DNA of 33,276 bases, taken from positions 1 to 33,276 of the forward strand of contig JANYER010000453.1 in the NCBI GenBank assembly GCA_025359825.1, read 5' to 3'. The position numbers and the translations under genes are program-made. The DNA is from Granulicella sp. (GTDB lineage: Bacteria; Acidobacteriota; Terriglobia; Terriglobales; Acidobacteriaceae). Under the pieces are notes generated by a model, which was given only the letters and a program-made list of their open reading frames with translations, did no database searches and was not told the origin of the DNA. This document shows positions 15,956 through 23,882 of this stretch, piece by piece (position 1 is the first letter of the stretch; each line of letters begins with the position of its first letter).

Positions 15956-16486
15956 TGGTAAACCCCTGTTTGCGCCAAATCCAGGCCAGGTGCCCCAGTT
16001 GGCGATACTCGTGGACCCAAAGGACGGTGGAATGACAATTGGAAACCACGTACTAACCATCTATCGTCACGATCGCCCCAGTGGTAAATCAAGTGCACGG
16101 TACTAGGGAAAACAAGTTCCAGATCGTGTGAAAAATAAAGAACGTTGGCAGAGAAGTGTTAACAATTTTGCTGACAAAAGAGATAAAGATTTTCTCTTTC
16201 CCTCTAAGAGTATTGCAAGCTTACATGCTATCGCTCTTCTTGTAGAGAGAAAAATGAGAAAATTATTGAAAGTTACCTTGGTAACAATTCGCCATATGAC
16301 TGATGAGGTATTGATAAACAGAGCGTCACAGCAAGAGTTTTTGCGGAAATCGGAACGCTTCTCTCAGAGACTAACCATAGTCATCAAGTATTTTTGTTGT
16401 ACAGGTTTAGTTGGAGGTCAACGTGCTCATATCTTTATGTTTGAGACTGCCCTACTGCTAGACCTTTGATAGGAAAAACGACCTTG
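15956..16486. promoter_or_regulatory. AT-rich divergent region between two sigma-54 activator genes
   Basis: These 531 bp are unusually AT-rich from about 16100 to 16450 compared with the flanking genes. The tracked 113-residue ORF (16128-16469) has AT-driven codons and no recognisable domain, so I regard the stretch as regulatory. It contains the perfect palindrome GTTACC-TT-GGTAAC at 16272-16285. Both divergent promoters should lie here; no clear -24/-12 pair was found. Confidence 0.5.
16272..16285. promoter_or_regulatory. Operator-like palindrome GTTACC-TT-GGTAAC
   Basis: A perfect 6-bp dyad with a 2-bp spacer, in the AT-rich region between the two activator genes. It is of a size that a Fis-type or other dimeric regulator could bind. 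The binding protein is unknown. Confidence 0.35.
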
Positions 16487-17581
16487 GTGCACAATAATGA
16501 GTCCGCTGCGTTGCTTAATCTGCCGCCGCTCGACATTATTTTCGGTAAAACTGCAGCAATGCAGGCCGTCCGAAATAAGTTGGAGAGGGTTGCAGAAACA
16601 GACGTGCCCGTCCTGATTCAAGGGGAGAGCGGTACAGGCAAAGAAATCTCTGTACGCCTTCTTCATGCCTTCTCGATGCGCGCACGCGGTTCACTTGTGA
16701 AGGTGAGCTGTCCAGCAATCCCAAACTCCTTGCTCGAGACCGAACTGTTCGGATACGAAAAAGGCGCATTTACCGGCGCAATGAGCACTAAACTCGGACG
16801 CGTCGAACAGGCCCATAACGGCACACTTTTTCTGGACGAAGTCGGCAGCCTCGACCTCGCTGTCCAGTCAAAGCTCCTCCAGGTGCTTCAGGATGGAACC
16901 TTTGTCCGCGTTGGCGGGCATGAGCCACGGTCCATTGCGACCCGCCTGGTCTCAGCCTCCAATGGAGACCTCCGCACCCAGGTGGAAGATGGTACCTTCC
17001 GGCTGGATTTCCTCTTCCGCATCAACGCCGTGACCATCAACCTGCCCCCTTTGCGGCAAAGAATTGCAGACCTGCCTGTCCTGATCGACTACTTCATCGA
17101 CTACTACGCAAAGGCCTTTCGCAACACCCCCGAACTGCTCTCCAAGAGTGCGGTCCGGCTGATGCAGAACTACCACTGGCCGGGAAACATCCGTCAGCTG
17201 GAAAACCTCATCCGCAGCTATGTGCTGATCGGCAGTGAAGAGGCGCTGGTCGCCGAACTGATGCCGGATGCACCGCGCAACGGTGGCATCACCACGGAGA
17301 TCGACCTCAGTGAGCCCGTCTCACTGAAGCGCATCACCAAGCAGGCCACCCAGGACCTCGAACGGCAGATCATCCTCAAAGTTCTACAGGCCAATAGCTG
17401 GAACCGTCAGAAAACGGCGAAGTGGCTCCAGATCAGCTACCGTTCCTTGCTGTATAAGCTCAGCGAAGCCGGTATGCCGGAGGTGCCACCCCGTCCGATT
17501 CGGCTTCCTCAAATGCTGAAGAAGTCCCCCGATGAACGTACTCTCAAGACGGCTCTCTCTTCCCGCACCCGGGTTTACTAA
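16487..17581 (+). CDS. Sigma-54-dependent activator without receiver domain
   Basis: About 364 residues. It consists of a short N-terminus, a sigma-54 AAA+ domain (about 20-255) and a Fis-type helix-turn-helix (about 300-345: LERQIILKVLQANSWNRQKT...LQISYRSLLYKL), followed by a basic, Pro-containing tail. Motifs present are GESGTGKE, GAFTGA (YEKGAFTGAMS), GTLFLDEVG and the WPGNIRQLENLIR sensor-2 region. There is no sensory domain, so activity must be set by expression level or a partner (PspF-like logic). No ATG is available: an in-frame stop at 16442 leaves TTG 16466, TTG 16484 or GTG 16487. I choose GTG 16487, with AGGAAAA upstream. The helix-turn-helix is very similar to that of the divergent regulator (ISYK/RxLLYK), so they may share targets. 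Confidence 0.88.
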   Translation: MHNNESAALLNLPPLDIIFGKTAAMQAVRNKLERVAETDVPVLIQGESGTGKEISVRLLHAFSMRARGSLVKVSCPAIPNSLLETELFGYEKGAFTGAMSTKLGRVEQAHNGTLFLDEVGSLDLAVQSKLLQVLQDGTFVRVGGHEPRSIATRLVSASNGDLRTQVEDGTFRLDFLFRINAVTINLPPLRQRIADLPVLIDYFIDYYAKAFRNTPELLSKSAVRLMQNYHWPGNIRQLENLIRSYVLIGSEEALVAELMPDAPRNGGITTEIDLSEPVSLKRITKQATQDLERQIILKVLQANSWNRQKTAKWLQISYRSLLYKLSEAGMPEVPPRPIRLPQMLKKSPDERTLKTALSSRTRVY

Positions 17582-17619
17582 ACACACGGCACTCCATCAC
17601 AACTGCAACGGACACAAAG

Positions 17620-17651
17620 CAATCGAGCTTGCCAATTGGCAAGCTCGATTG
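17620..17651. terminator. Perfect 32-bp palindrome between convergent genes (putative bidirectional terminator)
   Basis: CAATCGAGCTTGCCAA is followed immediately by its exact reverse complement, with no spacer. It lies 38 bp after the activator stop and 52 bp from the glycosylphosphotransferase stop. RNA from either strand would form a strong hairpin, but neither side has a good T-run (minus-strand RNA continues CTTTG). It may be a bidirectional terminator, a transcript end-stabiliser or a protein-binding site. Confidence 0.6.
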
Positions 17652-17703
17652 TCTGCTACGGAACAAAGTAAATGGGAGCTTTACAGGCTCGAGGGGAGGG
17701 GAC

Positions 17704-19080
17704 TTACTGTGCGCCCTGGCGGCGAATGATGGTCTTGACTGTCTCGAACATGATCAGCAGGTCTAGGCCGAGCGTCATGTGTTTGATGTAGTAGAGGTCG
17801 AACTCCAGCTTTTCGCGGGCCTCTGCCAGCGTGGCTCCGTAGCCGTACCGTACCTGGGCCCAACCGGTCAGGCCGGGACGAATCATGTGGCGTAGCTCAA
17901 AGTAAGGAATCTTCTCCACCAGCATTGGGACAAATTCTGGACGTTCCGGCCGCGGGCCGACGAATCCCATGTCGCCGCACAGAACATTCCAGAGCTGCGG
18001 AAGCTCGTCCAGGCGCGTCTTGCGCATGAACATGCCGATCTTAGTGACGCGCGGATCGTTCTTGGTAGCCCATTTGGCGCCGGAGGCCTCTGCGTCCGTG
18101 CGCATGGTTCGGAACTTGTGCACCTTGAAGTTGCGCCCGTTCATGCCGACGCGCACCTGGTGGAAGAAGATGGGTCCGGGTGAGGAGAACCGCACCAACA
18201 ATATGAGGAAGGGTAGAAATGGCAGGGTGATCAGCAACCCAATCGCCGCAGTCAGGGTTGAGACCAGTCGGCGGGCGATCTGTTGTGACGGTTTGATGCG
18301 AAAGCCTTCGCTATAGATAAAGCTGCTGGGGCTCAGGCTGTTGAGGTGCAGTTTCCCGGTCAGGCGTTCGAGCAGGGTCGCGGCGTCTTCAACGACGATG
18401 CCGTTGAAGCGTAACTTAAGTAACTCTCTCACGGGAAGCTCGCCACGACGGTCCTCCACTGCAACGATGACCCGGTCGACGCCCGGCTTGAGGCCCATGA
18501 ACTGCTGGAGTGCCGATGCAAAGGCCTCCTTGCGCTGTTCCTTGTCGAAGGAAATCTCGTCCCAGCCCACTACCTCCATGCCTGCGTCTTTTCTGGTCCG
18601 CAGGGTCTGGACGACGGTCTGGGCGCGCTCCCCTGCGCCCAGCACATAGACCCGCTCGCGGAAGATCTCTCGTCCGATAATCCATTCGTAGGCACTGCGC
18701 CATGCCACCAGGGCGGCCGTCAGTAGCCCCAGCCCCAGCACCAGGACATATCGTCCCAGGTCGGCAGCAGGGAAGAAGTAGGTAATTGCAGAGAGCAGGA
18801 AAGAGAGAAAGCCAAGCACCAGCAGCAGCCGGAAGTAGATCTCCCAGCGCGCCGAGATGCGTTGGGGTTCGTACAGGTCGAAGTAGTAGGAGCTCAGCAG
18901 CGTGATAACGGTCAAGCCAAGTATTTTGTAAGCCCCGTACTCGTAGTTCAACACGAGATAGGTGTCTGGCCCCACCAGCGCCACCGTTGCCAGCAGGAAG
19001 GAGCCACTTACAATCAGCGCCTCACACAGCAGTAAAACGATGGTTCGGGTTGGGTAATACACGTTGAACAGCCGTATCAT
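17704..19080 (-). CDS. Exopolysaccharide polyprenyl glycosylphosphotransferase
   Basis: This 458-residue initiating transferase should move a sugar-1-phosphate from a nucleotide sugar to undecaprenyl phosphate at the inner membrane. There are four or five N-terminal membrane helices, a CoA-binding-like middle domain (REIFRERVYVLGAGERAQ), a further hydrophobic helix (ARRLVSTLTAAIGLLITLP) and the catalytic bacterial-sugar-transferase domain with KFRTMRTDAE, RKTRLDELPQLWNVLCGDM, GFVGPRPERPEF and RPGLTGWAQV. Its architecture matches the PEP-CTERM-associated EpsB-type subfamily (TIGR03013). I start at MIRLFNVYYP (19080), which is family-typical and preceded by AGGA. The frame is also open upstream to ATG 19173, overlapping the kinase end. 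It is the last gene of the minus-strand EPS operon. Confidence 0.92.
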   Translation of the reverse strand: MIRLFNVYYPTRTIVLLLCEALIVSGSFLLATVALVGPDTYLVLNYEYGAYKILGLTVITLLSSYYFDLYEPQRISARWEIYFRLLLVLGFLSFLLSAITYFFPAADLGRYVLVLGLGLLTAALVAWRSAYEWIIGREIFRERVYVLGAGERAQTVVQTLRTRKDAGMEVVGWDEISFDKEQRKEAFASALQQFMGLKPGVDRVIVAVEDRRGELPVRELLKLRFNGIVVEDAATLLERLTGKLHLNSLSPSSFIYSEGFRIKPSQQIARRLVSTLTAAIGLLITLPFLPFLILLVRFSSPGPIFFHQVRVGMNGRNFKVHKFRTMRTDAEASGAKWATKNDPRVTKIGMFMRKTRLDELPQLWNVLCGDMGFVGPRPERPEFVPMLVEKIPYFELRHMIRPGLTGWAQVRYGYGATLAEAREKLEFDLYYIKHMTLGLDLLIMFETVKTIIRRQGAQ

Positions 19081-19147
19081 TGCGTTTCCTGCTCCGTCCT
19101 GATTTGCGCCTACCTGGTTGCGACTCCTGGTTGTTGCTCCCTGATTG

Positions 19148-20110
19148 CTACCCCAGGTCTGCGTCGTATCCATAGTAGCCGCCAACCTGCGGCGGCTTCT
19201 CGACTGCATTCAGCACAAAGCCGAGCACGTTCGAGGCTTTAAGTTCGGACTGTGCCTTTTGCGCGACGGGGTACTTTGTCATGCCGCTGCGCGCCACCAG
19301 GATCACACCGTCGCAGGCACGCGCCAGGTTGACTCCGTCCGATACCGGCAAGACCGGTGAAGAGTCCACGATGATCCAGTCGAAGTGTGGTGCCGCAATT
19401 CGAATCAGCTCGCCAAATCGAGGATTGCCGGAGAGGTCCGCGGCCTTGTCGCCGCCGTTGCCGCCAGCGATAAAGGTAAGGTTCGGCAGAATAGCGGCTT
19501 TGACTTTATCGGATGCAGGGGCGTCTTCGGCACGCTGCATCACCTCCACGATCTCTGCTTTGCCGGCCAGATAGTCTGCCAGTCCGGGATGCGGTTGGCA
19601 GCCCAGCAGCTGGTGCAGCGTGTAGCGGCGCATGTCGCCATCGATCAGCAACACCTTGCTGTTTTTGTGGCGTGCCAGGCTGATGGCCAGATTAGTGGCC
19701 ACAAAGCTCTTGCCTTCCTGCGGCAGACCGCTGCTGATCATGATGGACTTCAACGGACTGATGTCGCGCAGTTCATGGATGCGCGATCGCAGACTGCGGA
19801 ACTGTTCCACGGCAGGGCCGCGCTCCAACAGGGCGGGTAGCTGGGAGTAGGTCGGTGTCCACGGATGCCTTGGAACGCGGCTCAGGTCCAGCGAGGAGGA
19901 AGCCTGTACGGGCGCCTTCTGTTCGGCCATCGGCTCACGGTAGATCTCAGGCTGCGCCAGAGGAGCGACCGGTGTCTGGTACTCCGCCACGGCTGCGGCC
20001 GAGCTGCGAGCGCTCGCTTCGTCATAGTCCGATCGGCGACTCACACGTTCGGCTCCGGCGGAGTTCCGCTCGGACTCTGCTTTCTGGAGTGCTTCGTAGA
20101 TTTTGCTCAT
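19148..20110 (-). CDS. CpsD/CapB-type tyrosine autokinase (BY-kinase), EPS locus
   Basis: The 320-residue cytoplasmic kinase should phosphorylate its own C-terminal tyrosines and cycle on and off the Wzz-type protein to control chain length. After a variable N-terminal linker (1-95) come the Walker A motif GLPQEGKS (128-135), Walker A' LLIDGDMRR (about 154-162) and Walker B WIIVDSSPV (about 245-253). The tail GGYYGYDADLG supplies Tyr312, Tyr313 and Tyr315, a short cluster compared with some BY-kinases. It resembles the PEP-CTERM locus tyrosine autokinase subfamily (TIGR03018). The kinase is a separate polypeptide from the Wzz-like membrane protein, as in CapA/CapB systems. The start ATG overlaps the ATPase stop as ATGA, indicating translational coupling. 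Confidence 0.92.
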   Translation of the reverse strand: MSKIYEALQKAESERNSAGAERVSRRSDYDEASARSSAAAVAEYQTPVAPLAQPEIYREPMAEQKAPVQASSSLDLSRVPRHPWTPTYSQLPALLERGPAVEQFRSLRSRIHELRDISPLKSIMISSGLPQEGKSFVATNLAISLARHKNSKVLLIDGDMRRYTLHQLLGCQPHPGLADYLAGKAEIVEVMQRAEDAPASDKVKAAILPNLTFIAGGNGGDKAADLSGNPRFGELIRIAAPHFDWIIVDSSPVLPVSDGVNLARACDGVILVARSGMTKYPVAQKAQSELKASNVLGFVLNAVEKPPQVGGYYGYDADLG

Positions 20111-21036
20111 CGGTCTTGTCTCCCATGGGGTTCGCCGTTGAAGGCTGGCATGTAGTTCGAAGGTTCACCTGAAGCATTCCTGGTTCCGTACCCGCCGCCC
20201 ATGGATGCGGTCGAGATTAGGAAGGGCTGTGTCTCCAGCTCCAACTCGGACGCTACGCCTTCGACCATGGCTGGTGTCACCTGCTGCACCTGCTCAACGT
20301 AGGCGACGATCAGGGTATGCTCGCATATCAGGTTGATGATGCGTGGAATTCCACGGCTGTAGCGATGGATCAGCTCCAGCGCCTCCGGGGGAAAGATCTG
20401 CCACGACGCTCCGGCGATTCTCAGGCGCTCTCCCACATACGCTTGTGTCTGGGCCTCGGTCAGCGGCTGGGTGCGGCACCACAGCGAGACGCGCTGGCGC
20501 AGTTGACGAACGCTGGGGTGGCGCAGCTTCTCTTCCAACTCAGGCTGGCCGGAGAGGACGATCTGCAACAGCTTCTCCGACGAGGTCTCCAGGTTGGTCA
20601 GCAGGCGAATCTCTTCCAGCAGGTCCCAGGAGAGATTCTGGGCTTCGTCCACCACCACCACGCAGGTTTCTTCCATGCGGAAGCGCTCAATCAGCCAGCG
20701 GTTCAACTGCAGCAACATGCCGGACTTCGTGCGCGTCGCAGGCACGAGGCCGAAATCGGTCAAGACAAACTCTAGGAAGTCCAGTACATCCAGTCGCGGG
20801 TTGAAGACGAACGCGGTCGAGACTCTCCGGTTGCTGAAAGAGCTCAACGCTCGTCGCAGCAATGTGGTCTTTCCGGTGCCAACCTCACCAGTCAGCACGG
20901 TAAAGCCCTTGCGTGCGGAGATGCCATACTCCAGGCAGGCCAGGGCCTCCCGCGTGTGCGGCATCATATAGAGGAAGCGCGGATCGGGGCTCGTCCCGAA
21001 CGGACTGCTCTGTAATTTGAAAAAGGCTTTATACAT
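20107..21036 (-). CDS. ExeA-like AAA ATPase, PEP-CTERM/EPS locus subfamily
   Basis: The 309-residue P-loop ATPase begins MYKAFFKLQSSPFGTSPDPRF, the signature opening of the ExeA/GspA-like 'putative secretion ATPase, PEP-CTERM locus' family (TIGR03015). Walker A is GEVGTGKTT (50-58), Walker B is VVVVDEAQ (126-133), and sensor regions follow (VLSGQPELEEKL, RIINLICE). The C-terminal 50 residues are Gly/Asn-rich and look disordered. Relatives couple ATP hydrolysis to assembly of envelope machinery; the precise role in EPS loci is unknown. It starts two bases after the stop of the Wzz-like gene and overlaps the BY-kinase by 4 bp, so the three are made together. Confidence 0.9.
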   Translation of the reverse strand: MYKAFFKLQSSPFGTSPDPRFLYMMPHTREALACLEYGISARKGFTVLTGEVGTGKTTLLRRALSSFSNRRVSTAFVFNPRLDVLDFLEFVLTDFGLVPATRTKSGMLLQLNRWLIERFRMEETCVVVVDEAQNLSWDLLEEIRLLTNLETSSEKLLQIVLSGQPELEEKLRHPSVRQLRQRVSLWCRTQPLTEAQTQAYVGERLRIAGASWQIFPPEALELIHRYSRGIPRIINLICEHTLIVAYVEQVQQVTPAMVEGVASELELETQPFLISTASMGGGYGTRNASGEPSNYMPAFNGEPHGRQDR

Positions 21037-21038
21037 GG

Positions 21039-22559
21039 TTAGCTACCTACATTCATCAGCGGGTTGTTCGCCGGTGCAATCTTTTCGCGTTTTGCGCCAG
21101 GCTTGTGCTTCTCGCGTTGTACGACGTCTGCGGCAATGGAGATGACAGCCAGCGTCGGCAGCTTTGTAAAGGCAAAGATGTCGCTCTCCGAGCGAACCGC
21201 GGTGTCCATATATTCGATCACTGCAATCACCAGCAGACCCAGCATCAGGCCTGCACCAAGTCCGCCGCCGAGGAACACACCACGCTTCGGGAACGAAGGT
21301 CCGTCGGGAAGGTTCGGTGCGTCCATGACCTTGAACTGCTCGCCCTGCTGACGGCGTTCCAGGTCTGTAGCCATCTTGGACTGGTTCATCTTGCCCAGCA
21401 GTTCGTCATAGAAGGCCTGTGCGGTCTGATAGTCGCGAGTAATTTGTTTGAAATCGGCCTGTACCGTTGGGCTCGAGGAGATACGGTCCTGATACAGCCG
21501 GAGCTGGTTCTGGATCGAGCTTTGGTCGCGCCGCTTCTGAACGATCATCTGTTCCACGGCACGAATCTGGGCACGAAGTTGCAGTATCCCAATAGGCTCC
21601 GGACCTTTGGCTGCAGAGGTCGTGGGGGCTGCGGCCGGCTGCGGCTTCGCCATGTTCGCGCGTAGCTCTCGAATCTTGCGGCGCACCGTCATTACATCCG
21701 GGTAGTCGTCGGTGTAGCGCGTCGTAAGGTCTGCTTCCTGGGCCAGCAGCGCCTGCAACTCCTGCTGTTGCGCCTGCGGCTGTACGCGCTGCTGGTCCGG
21801 GGCCGGCAGGTCTCGCGTCTGGGCGGAGAGCATCGCCTCCTCATAGGTCTTGTCCTGCTCCAACCGGGCCAGCGCCTGTGTGGCTGCATCCAGCTGGGTG
21901 TTCAGGCTGGTCATCATCTGCATGTTGCCGCCCTCTTCCCCGGGCAGTTTGCCAGCATAGGTACGCTGGAAGGCTGCGAGGCGTGCGTCCTGCTCATCCA
22001 GGTTGCGCTTGGCGTCTGCCAGTTGCTGCTTCAGGAACTCCATCGTGCCCTGGGCAGACTGCTCGCGTGCATGCAGGTTTTCGCTGACAAAGAGGGAGGT
22101 GATCTCACCGCAGACCTGCTGTGCTGTCTGGGCATCCCGGGCCTTGAACGAGATGAAGAATCCGGGGAGACCGCCCGTACGCGCGATCTGTGACTCAATC
22201 GGCTTGATTGCAATGTCCTTGCGCACCAGGTCGATGCGGCCGTCCATGCCCATCCCCTTTTGGTTATAGAGGTTGTATTTTTCGATGATGGGCTGCAGCC
22301 GCGAGCGGCTCAGGATCTGTTCCTGCATCGAAGCCAGGCGCGCATTCAGGTCTTCTGTCACGACCGGCTTCACGTAATCCGACGGAACCGCCTGCTGTTC
22401 GATCAGCACCAACGTCTGCGACATATAAATTGGCGTAACAAAGTACGTTGCCACAAATCCAACGATCGCGAAGATGGTCGCTGGTATAACTGCGATCCAC
22501 CAGCGCTTCTTCAATATCCGTAAATAGTCGTCTGTCGTAAGTGCGCGATGACCAAGCAT
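21039..22559 (-). CDS. Wzz/GumC-type polysaccharide chain-length determinant
   Basis: This inner-membrane polysaccharide co-polymerase has 506 residues. It has a first membrane helix at about 25-47 (WWIAVIPATIFAIVGFVATYFV) and a long periplasmic region with coiled coil (about 165-345, rich in Gln, Ala and Leu). A conserved segment follows before the second helix (about 428-449, VFLGGGLGAGLMLGLLVIAVIEY). The cytoplasmic tail is short, with no kinase domain; that activity is in the separate BY-kinase gene. It fits the PEP-CTERM-locus chain-length family (TIGR03007). AAGGAG sits 5 nt before the start, 9 bp after the upstream stop. It probably forms the bridge between the kinase and the outer-membrane export protein. 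Confidence 0.91.
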   Translation of the reverse strand: MLGHRALTTDDYLRILKKRWWIAVIPATIFAIVGFVATYFVTPIYMSQTLVLIEQQAVPSDYVKPVVTEDLNARLASMQEQILSRSRLQPIIEKYNLYNQKGMGMDGRIDLVRKDIAIKPIESQIARTGGLPGFFISFKARDAQTAQQVCGEITSLFVSENLHAREQSAQGTMEFLKQQLADAKRNLDEQDARLAAFQRTYAGKLPGEEGGNMQMMTSLNTQLDAATQALARLEQDKTYEEAMLSAQTRDLPAPDQQRVQPQAQQQELQALLAQEADLTTRYTDDYPDVMTVRRKIRELRANMAKPQPAAAPTTSAAKGPEPIGILQLRAQIRAVEQMIVQKRRDQSSIQNQLRLYQDRISSSPTVQADFKQITRDYQTAQAFYDELLGKMNQSKMATDLERRQQGEQFKVMDAPNLPDGPSFPKRGVFLGGGLGAGLMLGLLVIAVIEYMDTAVRSESDIFAFTKLPTLAVISIAADVVQREKHKPGAKREKIAPANNPLMNVGS

Positions 22560-22568
22560 AGTGACTCC

Positions 22569-23882
22569 TTAGAACCGGTTCAGTCGGACGGACCGGGGCG
22601 AAAATGTAATACCAGCACCCAGCGATTGCGACAAGCCACTGAAAGCGTTTTGACCGGTTAGGGCGCTCGGAATGGATTGGTGAATCGCGGTATAGCTGAC
22701 ATAAATGGAAAAGTTCTTTGCTATTCCTCGCGATACTTGGCCGCCACCATAAAAAGTAGAGGTGTCTCCTGCCTGGACCAGGCCGCTGGAGTGGGTGTAC
22801 GCGCCATTGAGGGACGTCGACCAGCTACGCCCCCAGCGACGCTGCACCTGCCCGGAGACGCTGTCCGCAAGGCTGCCGATCTGCACGCCCGAGCCGGAGT
22901 TCACGCCGCGGGAGTAGCTCAGCGAAGAGACGACATGCTGATGCGTCCAGGACAGTCCCACATTCGCCGCCAGATTCAAGCGGGAAGGAACGTTCGTGAT
23001 CACTGGCAGTCCGGACGACAGAGGGTAGGCCTGGAACCCACTCACCCACTGGGGCCCGACCGAAGCCTCCATCGAGACTTCCTTGGTCAGTTGACGGTTG
23101 TAGCCCAGGTTCACCCCGCGGGACTGGAAGGAACTAGAGTTATCGGCATAGGTGAACGTGGAGTAGACGCCGCTCACGTTCACGCTGCTGCGCCGGTCCA
23201 GTCGCCGATTCAAAGCCACCTGGCCGGAGATCTGGGTGCTCGAGACACCGTTGCCGTCGATAAACTTCAGAATGCCATAATTCCCGCCGCCACTGATCGA
23301 TGTCCGGCCATTCAACTTCCGCTCGATGTTGCCATTCAGGCCGTTACTGATCCGTCGGCCATAGTTGGTCAGTATGGTTTGGGCTGGGACATTGGGGTCT
23401 GGCAGCACCTGTAACCCCTGGTCGCCGACGCCAGCCACTCCCGAGAGCCCGGTCGTAGGGGATTGCGGAAGGTACGACACCGAGTCCGAGAAACCGAACG
23501 CCCACGGTCCCAGCACAAAACCCTGCGCTGCCGTCAGGCTTTGATACGTTGAAATCCCCTGTGCGCTATACGTGGAGTACAACATGCCACCCGAGTACAG
23601 CAGGGTAAAGGGTCGGTCCTTCTTGGGCGCGATGTACTCCACCGTGCCCGAGAGATTGGAGAGGTACGTACGACCGGACTGTCCGGAGTAGCCCCCGAAC
23701 TGCACGATCTCCGAGCCAGTCAAGGAGTACTGGAAGCTCCCGTCCATCAGTGGCAGGGCAGGGCCTGGGTTGTACGCAGGTTCACTGGACACTCCGGCAG
23801 GCGCGGCCTGCCCGTAGACGCGCAGGCTGGAGAGCGCCAGAACCGCAAGCATCGCTATCGATGTCTTCACGGGACACCTCAT
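22569..23882 (-). CDS. Predicted outer-membrane beta-barrel protein of the EPS operon
   Basis: I do not recognise a named family with certainty. The 437-residue protein has a signal peptide (MRCPVKTSIAMLAVLALSS, cleavage near VYGQA) and a mature chain of alternating polar/hydrophobic strands, many starting or ending in aromatic residues (VSMEASVGPQWVSGF, SIYVSYTAIHQS, LGAGITFSPRS). It ends in Phe, as outer-membrane barrels do. Ser, Gly and Thr are abundant and Cys is absent after the signal. The position between the Wza-type and Wzz-type genes matches the uncharacterised PEP-CTERM-locus outer-membrane proteins. A likely role is a secretion pore or barrel partner for export, which is inferred. 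It overlaps the export gene by ATGA. Confidence 0.8.
   Translation of the reverse strand: MRCPVKTSIAMLAVLALSSLRVYGQAAPAGVSSEPAYNPGPALPLMDGSFQYSLTGSEIVQFGGYSGQSGRTYLSNLSGTVEYIAPKKDRPFTLLYSGGMLYSTYSAQGISTYQSLTAAQGFVLGPWAFGFSDSVSYLPQSPTTGLSGVAGVGDQGLQVLPDPNVPAQTILTNYGRRISNGLNGNIERKLNGRTSISGGGNYGILKFIDGNGVSSTQISGQVALNRRLDRRSSVNVSGVYSTFTYADNSSSFQSRGVNLGYNRQLTKEVSMEASVGPQWVSGFQAYPLSSGLPVITNVPSRLNLAANVGLSWTHQHVVSSLSYSRGVNSGSGVQIGSLADSVSGQVQRRWGRSWSTSLNGAYTHSSGLVQAGDTSTFYGGGQVSRGIAKNFSIYVSYTAIHQSIPSALTGQNAFSGLSQSLGAGITFSPRSVRLNRF

Noticed and set aside
16128-16469. 113-residue plus-strand ORF in the AT-rich region
   Set aside because: No domain, no good ribosome site and composition driven by AT; more likely regulatory DNA. 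Not fully excluded.
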